Assembly (NCBI RefSeq): GCF_019711595.1
Contig: NZ_JAIGNR010000001.1
Location: 186,001-250,000 of the forward strand
Source: Qipengyuania sphaerica
Lineage (GTDB): Bacteria > Pseudomonadota > Alphaproteobacteria > Sphingomonadales > Sphingomonadaceae
Direction: 5' to 3'
Length of the DNA: 64,000 nt
Below are positions 10,132 to 17,732 of the stretch, in pieces. The position numbers were made by a program, and so were the translations under genes. The notes under the pieces were generated by a model that saw nothing but the letters and a program-made list of their open reading frames with translations, was not told the origin of the DNA and did not search any database. Positions within the stretch are counted from its first letter, which is position 1, and every line of letters starts with the position of its first letter.

Positions 10132-10226
10132 CAAAGCCCCCACTTTGCCCCGATCAGGAATCGCAGACTATCTACCGGATAACCTTTAACTTTCCTACTC
10201 CGCCAAAATCTGCCTTATCCTTGCCG

Positions 10227-10757
10227 ATGAGCACGTCCCGAAGCACCGCCCTCACTCTTCCCGCCACCCGTCACGACGGCTGGACCGTCCAGCGCCAGGC
10301 GCTTTTCCTGCGCGAGCTGGCTTCCTCGCATTCGGTCGCCAGGGCGGCGCGGGCGGCGGGGATGAGCCGCCAGTCGGCCTATGGCCTGCGCGCGCGGCTC
10401 AAGGGAGAGCCGTTCGATCTGGCGTGGACTGCCGCGCTGCGCTGCCGTTTCGATGCGCTGGCGGAAGCGGCGATGGAGCGCGCGCTCAACGGGGTGGAGG
10501 TGCCGCATTTCTATCGCGGCGAGCTGGTCGGCACATCGCGCCGCTATGACGAGCGGCTGACGGTGGCGCTGCTCGCCATGCGCGAGAGCTTTCGCCGCCC
10601 GCCCGTCCATTCCGCGCACCCCGCCGCCGCATACAAGCCGCATGATTTCGGCCCGCTGCTCGAACGCGTGGAGACCGGCCCCGAAACCTGGGCGGAGGAG
10701 ATCTATGCGCTGGTCGAGGGGGAGATGGCGGCCGGGGAGGAGGACGGGGAGGATTGA
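10227..10757 (+). CDS. hypothetical protein with N-terminal helix-turn-helix-like region
   Basis: A 176-residue protein. Residues 25-55 (FLRELASSHSVARAARAAGMSRQSAYGLRARLKG) look like a helix-turn-helix of the kind that starts terminase-small-subunit-like and resolvase-like DNA-binding proteins. The rest is helical with RRYDERLTVALLAMRES and an acidic tail. No phage genes are nearby. I recognise it only as a conserved hypothetical. ATG at 10227 is preferred because the frame upstream reads into the DUF2726 gene on the other strand. Confidence 0.7.
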   Translation: MSTSRSTALTLPATRHDGWTVQRQALFLRELASSHSVARAARAAGMSRQSAYGLRARLKGEPFDLAWTAALRCRFDALAEAAMERALNGVEVPHFYRGELVGTSRRYDERLTVALLAMRESFRRPPVHSAHPAAAYKPHDFGPLLERVETGPETWAEEIYALVEGEMAAGEEDGED

Positions 10758-10769
10758 GCCCGCGCCATG

Positions 10770-10867
10770 TGTCAACTTCGCCCCGAATGCGAAAAACCGC
10801 AGTTTCCTGCGGGTCTGCGGCGGAAAATGCCCGGGTGACGCGGTGTCAATCTTGTCAACTTCGCCCC
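10770..10867. repeat. 15-base direct repeat bracketing an 68-base spacer
   Basis: The 15-mer TGTCAACTTCGCCCC occurs at 10770-10784 and again at 10853-10867, once just after the helix-turn-helix gene and once covering the stop codon of the YaiI gene on the other strand. It may mark a small duplication. Confidence 0.6.
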
Positions 10868-11313
10868 ATCCTCACCAGCACCCGGTCGAGCGCCTGCAGG
10901 AAGTTCGACCGGTCCGCCTTGCTGAAGGGCGGCGGGCCGCCTCCCACTCCGTCCATCCCGGCGCGCAGGTCTTCCATGATCGCGCGGGTGGCGATGGCGC
11001 TGCCGATGCTGGCGGCGTCGAAGCTCCTGCCGTCGTGGCGCAGCACGGTGGCGCCCGCCTTGAGGCAGCGTTCGGCCAGCAATATGTCGGCGGTGATGAC
11101 CACGGTGCTTGGGGACGCGTGCTCCGCAATCCAGTCGTCCGCCGCGTCGAACCCGTCCGAGACCACCACGCGCTTCACCCGCTCGCTCACCGGCACGCGA
11201 AAAGGGCTGTTGCTGACCACGCGGACATGCGCCTTGTGACGTGTCGCAACGCGGTAGACCTCCTCCTTCACCGGGCAGGCATCGGCATCTACGAGAATGG
11301 TCATGGCGCTCAT
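10855..11313 (-). CDS. YaiI/YqxD (DUF188) family protein
   Basis: A 152-residue member of the YaiI/YqxD family, whose fold resembles PIN-like nucleases. The N-terminal ILVDADACPVKEEVYRVA and the central TADILLAERCLKAGATVLRHDGR match the conserved acidic patches of the family. Biochemical function is not established. It starts at ATG 11313 (MSAMTILVDADACP); a second ATG three codons later is possible. The gene stands alone. Confidence 0.9.
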   Translation of the reverse strand: MSAMTILVDADACPVKEEVYRVATRHKAHVRVVSNSPFRVPVSERVKRVVVSDGFDAADDWIAEHASPSTVVITADILLAERCLKAGATVLRHDGRSFDAASIGSAIATRAIMEDLRAGMDGVGGGPPPFSKADRSNFLQALDRVLVRMGRS

Positions 11314-11508
11314 GCCGCGTGCCTAGCACCGGGCACGCTGTCCGACCACTTAGGGTTAGGTCGCATCGCCGCCATGTGTTACCGGGTGCGGGCTATCAGT
11401 CGTTTTCGACGGTCGGGCTCCCCGTTTGGCGCCTTCTTTCCATCTCGCCTTTTAGTTGCGCGAAGAACGCGGCCATGTGCGGTCGCGTGTGCGCACAGGA
11501 GGACACGC

Positions 11509-11718
11509 ATGGACCTGTTCGGCAATATCCAGACCTTCAACCCGCTTACCGGCACCGGCTTCATCCGGCCCGCGCAAGGCGGGGCGATGATCCCCTTCAA
11601 CCAGATCGAGTTGAAACGCCCCCGCGACGCCGAAGTGCGCGAGGGATCGCGCGTCCACTACAAGACCGAGGAAGACGATCTGGGCGAGCTTGTCGCCGTG
11701 CAGATGCACCTGGCTTAG
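11509..11718 (+). CDS. small cold-shock-domain-like protein
   Basis: A 69-residue protein resembling a divergent cold-shock domain: MDLFGNIQTFNPLTGTGFIRP corresponds to the first strands with an RNP1-like GTGFI, and REGSRVHYKTEEDDLGELVAVQ to the last strands. The classical aromatic RNP residues (KGFGFI, VFVH) are only partly kept, so nucleic-acid binding is uncertain. A strong AGGAGG lies 7 bases upstream of ATG 11509. It is followed directly by a small gene beginning GTG at 11719 and lies 400 bases before a canonical csp gene. Confidence 0.8.
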   Translation: MDLFGNIQTFNPLTGTGFIRPAQGGAMIPFNQIELKRPRDAEVREGSRVHYKTEEDDLGELVAVQMHLA

Positions 11719-11898
11719 GTGACCAGCCTCGACCAGCTTCATCGCCACCTGGAGATCGCGCGGATGAACGAGCGAACAGCGCGCTCGCCAGGTGATCGCA
11801 GGGCTTATGGCGAGCTTGCCCGGCATTACGAGCAGCGCATCCGTGAGAAGGAGGGCAGGGGCGGCTCCCGACCACGGCTTATCCCGCCGGGACACTGA
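11719..11898 (+). CDS. small hypothetical protein (59 aa)
   Basis: An open frame begins with GTG immediately after the stop of the cold-shock-like gene and ends at 11898. The product (VTSLDQLHRHLEIARMNERT... ending RLIPPGH) is short, charged and helical, with no recognised motif. The adjacency suggests it is the second gene of an operon. Support is limited to position, codon pattern and lack of a better frame. Confidence 0.45.
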   Translation: MTSLDQLHRHLEIARMNERTARSPGDRRAYGELARHYEQRIREKEGRGGSRPRLIPPGH

Positions 11899-12128
11899 CG
11901 CGGTTTTTGCAGAAACGAGAATTGCTTAGGTGATCGGCTGCCTCCGTGCTACTGCACCCCTGCTGACGTCGAAATTTGCGACGGATGTCGAGATTTGAAG
12001 ACCGCCGCTTGCCTCAACTGGCCCCGGCGTAAAACAGGCGACGATTTCCTTTCTTCGGACGATTTGATGCACGACCGCAGCGCATGTCGCGCGGCGGCAA
12101 CCCCATGCGTTCTCGAAAGGAACCGATT

Positions 12129-12341
12129 ATGTCAAAGACTGGCACCGTAAAATTCTTCAACTCCGACAAGGGCTATGGTTTCATCCAGCCCGACGACGGT
12201 TCGGCCGACAGCTTCGTCCACATCAGCGCCGTGCAGGCCGCTGGCATGACGACGCTCGATAAGGAACAGCGCCTCAACTACGAAGTCGAGCAGGGACGCA
12301 ACGGCAAGGAAAGCGCCGTGAACCTCTCGGCTGCCGACTGA
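12129..12341 (+). CDS. cold-shock protein (CspA family)
   Basis: A 70-residue canonical cold-shock domain that binds single-stranded RNA/DNA. RNP1 (KGYGFI) and RNP2 (SFVHI) are present in GTVKFFNSDKGYGFIQPDDG and ADSFVHISAVQ. ATG at 12129 follows an AAGGA ribosome site. The 230-base leader contains an inverted repeat CGCATG/CATGCG (12081-12086 with 12104-12109) just before the ribosome site and a near-repeat GTCGAAATTTG/GTCGAGATTTG at 11968 and 11987. Long structured leaders are typical of temperature-responsive csp mRNAs. Confidence 0.95.
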   Translation: MSKTGTVKFFNSDKGYGFIQPDDGSADSFVHISAVQAAGMTTLDKEQRLNYEVEQGRNGKESAVNLSAAD

Positions 12342-12429
12342 CGCCTATTTCCAAGGTTCGCGCACTGTGGCTTGCTATCCTCTTGCCACGGTGCGCGGCA
12401 CCCTTTCCCTCCAGCCAAGGAGCCTGCCG

Positions 12430-12645
12430 ATGAGCCAGTCCTACGAATTCTACGACGCGCGCGCCGAGGAAGCCCGCGCGGCGGCCAAGGCGGCAACGCT
12501 CGACAATGTCCGCGATCGCGAACTGCGCGCGGCAAAATCCTGGTCCGACCTTGCCCATCACGCCCGCGGCGTGGCCGAAGCGCGGATCAAGACCGAACGC
12601 GAAAAGCGCGAGGCGCGCGAAGCGGCAGAGGCGCTGGAAGCCTAG
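12430..12645 (+). CDS. small helical hypothetical protein
   Basis: A 71-residue, highly charged, Ala/Glu/Arg-rich protein (RAEEARAAAKAATLDNVRDRELRAAKSW... REAAEALEA) predicted to be one or two long helices, possibly coiled coil. An AAGGAG sequence lies about 7 bases before ATG 12430. No family is recognised. It follows the cold-shock gene on the same strand after 88 bases and may share its transcript. Confidence 0.7.
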   Translation: MSQSYEFYDARAEEARAAAKAATLDNVRDRELRAAKSWSDLAHHARGVAEARIKTEREKREAREAAEALEA

Positions 12646-12752
12646 CGCTCCCCTTCGGCAGTGACGGGCAATGGCAGCCGTATCAAGGCGATAGGGCATA
12701 CGTTGGTAAAAGCCCGCCAAGCGCGTTACCATTCCGGGCAAGGAGGCTTGCC

Positions 12753-13220
12753 ATGGACACCCTTGTCACCGTGCTGATCTGGTTCGCGCTGATCTCTGCC
12801 GGGATCATGGCGGGCATCTATTTCACATTCTCGGTATTCGCGATGCGCAGCTTTGCCGAGCTGGGCGAGGCGGCCGGGGCACGGGCGATGCAGGTGCTCA
12901 ACCGGGTCATCGTGCGGACCGCCTTCCTGCCCCTGTTCTTCGGCAGCACCATCGCCTGCGCGGCGCTGGTCGTGCTCGGGTTGATGGGCCATGCGGGGCC
13001 GCTGGTGATCGCGGGCAGCGCGGCCTACGTGCTGGGCATGTTCGTGGTGACCGTGGCGGGCAATGTGCCGCTCAACAACCGGCTCGATGCGGTGGACGCG
13101 GCGAGCGAGGAGGGCAAGGCCATGTGGCTCGAATACCTCGTGCGCTGGACGCGGTTCAACCATGTGCGCACGCTTTCCTCCGCCGCCGCCATGGCGCTGC
13201 TGGCGGCGGGGATGGAATAG
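12753..13220 (+). CDS. DUF1772 membrane protein
   Basis: A 155-residue protein with four hydrophobic segments (VTVLIWFALISAGIMAGIYFTFS; AFLPLFFGSTIACAALVVLGL; PLVIAGSAAYVLGMFVVTVAGNVPLNNRL; a C-terminal AAAMALLAAGME). The NVPLNNRLDAVD and WTRFNHVRTLSS motifs are the DUF1772 (anthrone oxygenase-like) signature. Function in bacteria is unknown. An AGGAGG ribosome site precedes ATG 12753. Confidence 0.85.
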   Translation: MDTLVTVLIWFALISAGIMAGIYFTFSVFAMRSFAELGEAAGARAMQVLNRVIVRTAFLPLFFGSTIACAALVVLGLMGHAGPLVIAGSAAYVLGMFVVTVAGNVPLNNRLDAVDAASEEGKAMWLEYLVRWTRFNHVRTLSSAAAMALLAAGME

Positions 13221-13255
13221 GCGGGCGAAGCTGCACGCTCTCGCCCGGCTTCTCG

Positions 13256-13702
13256 TCAGATATCGAAATCCGCCTCGTCTTCGCCGTCCCAATAGGCGCA
13301 GCGGGTGGCGTGGACGTGGAGCATGACGACGCCTTCGGTATCGGGACCGTCCTCGAACCAGCGGTCGAGGTCCTTGGTCCAGTGTTCCTCGAACTTCGCC
13401 TTGTCGCGCACGATTTCGGCATCGCCCTCGAGCGAGATGAAGATACCGGGTGCGCCCTTGGGGTCATGGTTGCCCTGCAGCGAGAGGCCGACTTTCGGGT
13501 CCTTCTCGATATCCTTCACCATCAGGCAGTCTTCCCAGGTGAAGTAATAGCTGTCGCCATCGTAATCGACCTGGCGGTTATTGCTCATCGGGCGGTGGCC
13601 GATCTGGCCATCCTTCGTGTGCGTGGCGAGCATCACGAAATCGATGTCCTTCATCTTTTCGGCGATGTGCGAAAGGTGCTGCTTGGGCGTCTTGTCGGAC
13701 AT
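13256..13702 (-). CDS. general stress protein 26-like, pyridoxamine 5'-phosphate oxidase fold
   Basis: A 148-residue split-barrel flavin-binding protein. IDFVMLATHTKDGQIGHRPMSNNRQVDYDGDSYYFTWEDC and KVGLSLQGNHDPKGAPGIFISLEGDAEIV match the COG3871 general-stress group of PNPOx-like proteins, which bind FMN or F420-type cofactors; the substrate is not known. It stands alone, transcribed leftwards. Confidence 0.87.
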   Translation of the reverse strand: MSDKTPKQHLSHIAEKMKDIDFVMLATHTKDGQIGHRPMSNNRQVDYDGDSYYFTWEDCLMVKDIEKDPKVGLSLQGNHDPKGAPGIFISLEGDAEIVRDKAKFEEHWTKDLDRWFEDGPDTEGVVMLHVHATRCAYWDGEDEADFDI

Positions 13703-14003
13703 TGGAAATTCTCTCCTGCGACCCCGTCCATGACACTAGCGCATGGGGGCGGCGGGCGTTCCTGCGGGGGCGTGCTTTCCTACAGCGGGGCAGGATTGCT
13801 AGGCCGTGCGCATGAGCCTGCTTCTGCCCGTCCGAACCCGTGGAAAACTGCGGGTTTGCGCCTCTTCCGGTTTTTCTCCCCTGGACCGTGTTCCATGTGT
13901 TCCAAGCTGTTGGGAAGCCCCTGGCGATTTGCGCGGAAAGGCTAACGCTTCGGCAAGACTTGCGCGCTATCTGCCTGCCCGGAATCACCAAGGGGGCAAC
14001 ATC
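13703..14003. other. intergenic region between divergent genes
   Basis: About 300 bases. Apart from an imperfect hairpin (AACCCG at 13837-13842 with CGGGTT at 13853-13858) and a ribosome-site-like AAGGGGG before the lipoprotein gene, I see no gene or recognisable RNA here. Divergent promoters are presumably included. Confidence 0.4.
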
Positions 14004-14366
14004 ATGAACTTGAACGCAAAAACCGCAATCCTCGCACCGCTCGCCGTCGCGATGGGAGCCTGCAATCCCGCCGCTGCCGTCAAGGCGCAGCTGCCCGAGG
14101 GGGAGACCAACCTGTCCTGCGCGGCGGTGATCTATGCGGCCACCAGCATCTATGACGACGAATCCGCCGAGTTCTCCGACAGCCTCGCGCTGATCACCAA
14201 ATATGGCGATGCCTATGCCCGCGAAGAAGGCATCAAGGACGGCACCGAGGCGTTCCAGCGGATCAAGCTGGAAGCGATGCGCATGGCGGGCGAGCTTCCC
14301 AACAGCGACCAGACGATCGACGACATCAGCGCCGCACGCCGGGCAAAGGCCTGCGCGGGCAAGTAA
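14004..14366 (+). CDS. putative small lipoprotein of unknown function
   Basis: A 120-residue exported protein. The N-terminus MNLNAKTAILAPLAVAMGAC has an h-region ending in MGAC, an approximate lipobox, so membrane anchoring by acylation is likely. The mature part is helical and polar with two further Cys residues (LSCAAV and KACAGK) that could form a disulphide. No family is recognised. Confidence 0.7.
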   Translation: MNLNAKTAILAPLAVAMGACNPAAAVKAQLPEGETNLSCAAVIYAATSIYDDESAEFSDSLALITKYGDAYAREEGIKDGTEAFQRIKLEAMRMAGELPNSDQTIDDISAARRAKACAGK

Positions 14367-14449
14367 GCGGGGGGCAAAGGTCTCTCGGCCGGAAACGGAA
14401 ATGCCTCCTGCACGTTGGTTCGGTAGAACCAAAAGAAGGAGCATCCGCC

Positions 14450-14794
14450 ATGCAGGTCCAGTTCAATTCCGACAGCAGCGTCATGGGCACCGAGAACGTC
14501 GCGAGCCGGATCGAGGCGCGGGTGCGCGAGAAGCTGGCGCGATTTGAGGACCGGCTGTCGCGGATCGAGATCCATGTGCATGACGAGAATGCGCACAAGC
14601 ACGGGCATGACGATAAGGCCTGCACCATCGAGGCCCGCCCGCGCGGCGGCAAGCCGATCGGCGTGACCGAAGGCGCCTCGACGGTCGACGATGCGGCAAG
14701 GCGCGCGGCGATGACGCTCTCGCAGCGGCTGAACCGCCACTTCGGCAAGCAGGCGCGCCATAGCCACGACCCGCGCCCCGACAAGGTGCTGTGA
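14450..14794 (+). CDS. HPF/RaiA-like ribosome-associated protein
   Basis: A 114-residue protein whose N-terminal half (MQVQFNSDSSV, VREKLARFEDRLSRIEIHVHDENAHK) follows the beta-alpha-beta pattern of the S30AE/HPF family, and whose Lys/Arg/His-rich C-terminus (RRAAMTLSQRLNRHFGKQARHSHDPR) suits RNA contact. Such proteins hibernate or protect ribosomes under stress. It is a short form without the C-terminal dimerisation domain of long HPF. An AAGGAG precedes ATG 14450. Confidence 0.8.
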   Translation: MQVQFNSDSSVMGTENVASRIEARVREKLARFEDRLSRIEIHVHDENAHKHGHDDKACTIEARPRGGKPIGVTEGASTVDDAARRAAMTLSQRLNRHFGKQARHSHDPRPDKVL

Positions 14795-14874
14795 GGCGAG
14801 GCGCGATGGACTTGGCCTGCCGGCTGGGGTAAATGCAGCGCCATCGGGTCGTCCCTGGGTCGGGGAGACTATCG

Positions 14875-15501
14875 GTGACGCTCATCAAACACAGGATTTC
14901 CCGGCGCACTTTTGCCGCCGGTGCCGTCGGCGGCCTCGTTGCCGGGCCCAACGCTCTCGCCCAGACGGTGACGGCGACCTCGGACATGGGGCCTTTCTAC
15001 CCGCTCGGCTATCGCGGCGAGACCGATGCCGACCTCACCCGCGTGGCAGGAGCGGAGAGGCGAGCCGAGGGCCAGGTGATCGAAGTGGTCGGGCGCGTGC
15101 TCGACAAGCTCGGTAACCCGATCCGCGGCGCGCAGCTCGACATCTGGCAGGCGAACCATCACGGGCGCTACGACCATCCACAGGACCCGGCGGTCATGCC
15201 GCTCGATCCCGGCTTCCAGGGCTTTGCTCGGATCACCACCGGCGGAGATGGCAGCTGGAAGCTGACGACGATCAAGCCGGGCAGCTACGACAGCCCTATC
15301 GGCAACCGTCCGCCGTACATCCACATGGATGCGCTGGGCGGGTCTACACGGGCCATGCTGCAGATGTATTTCCCCGAGGATGCCGAAGCGAATGCGCGCG
15401 ACACGCTTTACAAGACGCTGGGCGACGGCGCGCCGACTGCCGTGGCGAGCGCTCTGGGGGACCAGCGATATAGTTGGGATATCGTCCTGCTCGAAGGTTA
15501 G
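14875..15501 (+). CDS. Tat-exported intradiol ring-cleavage dioxygenase-like protein, iron site altered
   Basis: A 208-residue protein from GTG 14875 (GGGGAG ribosome site upstream) with a twin-arginine signal SRRTFAAGAVGGLVAGPNALAQ. The mature part has the protocatechuate/catechol dioxygenase fold signatures: GPFYPLGY, GNPIRGAQLDIWQANHHGRYDH and GSYDSPIGNRPPYIHMD. In family members two Tyr and the His-x-His of RPxHIH bind Fe(III). Here that motif is PPYIHM, so the first His is Tyr. The second His and both Tyr candidates remain. It may be inactive or have a changed metal site. Its 3' end overlaps the convergent channel gene by 4 bases. Confidence 0.82.
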   Translation: MTLIKHRISRRTFAAGAVGGLVAGPNALAQTVTATSDMGPFYPLGYRGETDADLTRVAGAERRAEGQVIEVVGRVLDKLGNPIRGAQLDIWQANHHGRYDHPQDPAVMPLDPGFQGFARITTGGDGSWKLTTIKPGSYDSPIGNRPPYIHMDALGGSTRAMLQMYFPEDAEANARDTLYKTLGDGAPTAVASALGDQRYSWDIVLLEG

Positions 15502-15938
15502 CGCCGTCCGAGCCGCGCGATCAGCGCCACGAAGAAAGCGGTCGACCAACCGAGCAGCAAGACGCCGTTGATCCCCTCGATCGCGGCGACCAGTTGCCAG
15601 GCGCGCAGGATGCCCTCGTCGTCATAGCCGATGGTGCCATAGGTGATGGTGCTGAAATAGACCGCCGTGTGCAGGTCGGGCAGTGCGCCGCCGATCAGGT
15701 AGAGCGCAGCGTAAAGCCAGATCTCGAGGCCGTGGATCGCAAACAGGCCGAGCACTACGCCGAAAGTCACACCTATGCCGCGCGGACTGAGGGGCGAGAG
15801 CCGCTCCTCGCGCTCGTCCATGCGCTCGAGCCTCAGGACCCGGCTGAGCACGACGAGACCGCCGCCGTGGATCGCCACGGTGAGGAGGACCATCACGGTC
15901 GAAATCGCGAGTTGCTCCGTCATCGACATCGCACTCAC
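15498..15938 (-). CDS. K+ channel-like membrane protein (Ion_trans_2 type)
   Basis: A 146-residue protein with three hydrophobic segments: residues 10-32, 53-80 and 118-142. Between the last two lies a pore-loop-like stretch, DLHTAVYFSTITYGTIGYDD, which parallels the TVGYGD selectivity filter of two-TM potassium channels (TIGYDD here). The first extra helix and short length distinguish it from KcsA. Start at ATG 15938; a second ATG is three codons later. No regulatory RCK domain is attached. Confidence 0.75.
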   Translation of the reverse strand: MSAMSMTEQLAISTVMVLLTVAIHGGGLVVLSRVLRLERMDEREERLSPLSPRGIGVTFGVVLGLFAIHGLEIWLYAALYLIGGALPDLHTAVYFSTITYGTIGYDDEGILRAWQLVAAIEGINGVLLLGWSTAFFVALIARLGRR

Positions 15939-15982
15939 AATTGCCGAGAATTATCGTTGCGGCAACCACTGCCGTGAAGGGA

Positions 15983-16555
15983 TCAGTCGCGCCTTGCCAG
16001 GGTGGCAGCAACATCGATGGTCTTGGAGTTGCCGATCGAAGTCGGTTCCGGTTCCCGGGCGACCGGGGCAGCTTCTGCCACTGCCAATTCGACAGGTTCG
16101 GCCAGCGCCATCGGCGCCTCGGCGCGTGTCATAACCTGCCTCTCGACATGACGGACCTGCTCTTGCGGCTGCTCGCCGTGGAAGGCCAGAAGCCTCTCCT
16201 CGCGGGCGATCCGTTCGGGGCTAGCGGTTTCATAGAAGTCGTAGCCGGCGGAGAGGTCTACGCGGTCGTCGCTGCGGCCTTCCCACCACATATCGCCGCC
16301 GCGATTGCGCAAGCGACCATGGAGCGCGAGCTCGGCAACTTCGATCGTGCCTTCGGGCGTCTTGAGCGGGTAGTGATCGGGAGGACGGCGCGAGCTGTCC
16401 ATCGCCGCATTCGAGGCCGAGACGATCTGGGCCTGGGGCAGGGTATCGGTCTGTCCGCGCTGGAGCATCGGGCTCTCTCCGATCGTGGCACCGCTCACCG
16501 CACCGGCAATCGTCACCACGGCCACCGCGCCCAGCACATGGGGGGCGTATTTCAT
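15983..16555 (-). CDS. exported hypothetical protein
   Basis: A 190-residue protein from ATG 16555, where CGGAGA gives a ribosome site. MKYAPHVLGAVAVVTIAGAVSG is a signal peptide or anchor. The middle carries GTIEVAELALHGRLRNRGGDMWWEG and SAGYDFYETASPERIAREERLLAF; the C-terminus is Ala/Glu/Pro-rich and low-complexity. I recognise no domain. The frame continues upstream to 16642, but those residues lack a signal-like start. Confidence 0.7.
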   Translation of the reverse strand: MKYAPHVLGAVAVVTIAGAVSGATIGESPMLQRGQTDTLPQAQIVSASNAAMDSSRRPPDHYPLKTPEGTIEVAELALHGRLRNRGGDMWWEGRSDDRVDLSAGYDFYETASPERIAREERLLAFHGEQPQEQVRHVERQVMTRAEAPMALAEPVELAVAEAAPVAREPEPTSIGNSKTIDVAATLARRD

Positions 16556-16759
16556 CGTATATCTCCGCGTGAAGCGTTCTTGCCCCGATAAACGTCCGGA
16601 TCGCCGCGCCTGTTCCCGCTGGAGCGCCGCGCCGGGCTTCACACATCCTTAACGACAGGCCTTAGTCGCGCGGCAAAGCTTGGATGGCACAGTTAATGCG
16701 ATGGTGAGATTTTTGCGTCATGAAGGCGCACAAATAGAGGGCTGACGGATCGCAAGACG

Positions 16760-17665
16760 ATGCATGAACTACAAACCCAGTTTGCCACGCAGGAGGGCGA
16801 GAACGCCTGGAATGCGGTGATGCACGAGCATTTCCACACCGGCAGCCTGGATGAAGCGCAGCAATATCTCGAATTGCAGCTGGAGGCGCTCGGTACCGAG
16901 CTTGCCACGCGTTGCCTCATCGACGATCCCGACCGCGTTTCGATCGCCGGATGGAGCGAGCTGATCGAGGCGATCGAGTTGCACGAGGGCGAACCGATCA
17001 GCGCGGTCACGCTGGCCATCGCCAATGAAGCCGATCGGGCCTTCGAAAAGGGGCAGGTCCACCACCCCTACATGCTGCTGGGCCTCTACAGCGACGAGCC
17101 TTTCGCCTTCAGCCAGGCGAACGCATCCACGCTTATCCAGGAGGCGCTGTCCGAGGACGGTCCCGAGTGGGCGGGCTGGGACGAAGACATCGAGGTCTTC
17201 CTCGAATGCGAGGGCCTCTCCGCCATCAATACCGAACTGGTGCACCACAAGGAGCGGCACTTCTTCCGCGACGAAGCGCCCGAACAGGCGCCCAGGCGCT
17301 ATGTCGAATATGTGCTTGCATGCTGGTGGCGTGCATTGCTGTTCCACCGCGCGGTCGAGAAAATCTGTCGCCAGCGGCCTCTGCCGGGCAATATCCCCGT
17401 GCTGGCCGGCATGGTCGACATGAAACCCGATGCGATTTCGATCCACGGGCTTGTGGAAGGCGGCCGCCCCGCGCAGCGCGTCGAAAAGGATGAGGCCCCG
17501 CTGATGGCGGAAATGCTTCCCGACCGCATGATCACGCGGCGCGAGGTCGAGGAGATCAAGGAACCGCCGACGGGGGCCGATCTGCGCAAGCGCATCACCG
17601 AGGCCGCACCCGAAGAACAGCCTGAAAAGAAAAGCCTCGTCGCCCGAATTTTCGGCCGCGGCTGA
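16760..17665 (+). CDS. conserved hypothetical protein (301 aa)
   Basis: A soluble, acidic protein of 301 residues with no membrane segment until the end. The body is helical (WNAVMHEHFHTGSLDEAQQYLELQLEALG; ALSEDGPEWAGWDEDIEVFLECEGLSAIN; YVEYVLACWWRALLFHRAVEKICRQRPLPGNIPVL). The tail RITEAAPEEQPEKKSLVARIFGRG is a basic flexible end. I cannot name its family. It stands alone, 200 bases downstream of the divergent exported protein. Confidence 0.8.
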   Translation: MHELQTQFATQEGENAWNAVMHEHFHTGSLDEAQQYLELQLEALGTELATRCLIDDPDRVSIAGWSELIEAIELHEGEPISAVTLAIANEADRAFEKGQVHHPYMLLGLYSDEPFAFSQANASTLIQEALSEDGPEWAGWDEDIEVFLECEGLSAINTELVHHKERHFFRDEAPEQAPRRYVEYVLACWWRALLFHRAVEKICRQRPLPGNIPVLAGMVDMKPDAISIHGLVEGGRPAQRVEKDEAPLMAEMLPDRMITRREVEEIKEPPTGADLRKRITEAAPEEQPEKKSLVARIFGRG

Positions 17666-17732
17666 CCCACACTCCGCTTGCGTGCCGCCGTGGCTGCGCT
17701 AGGCTTGTCCCGGGAAACGGGAGAGCCTTCAC

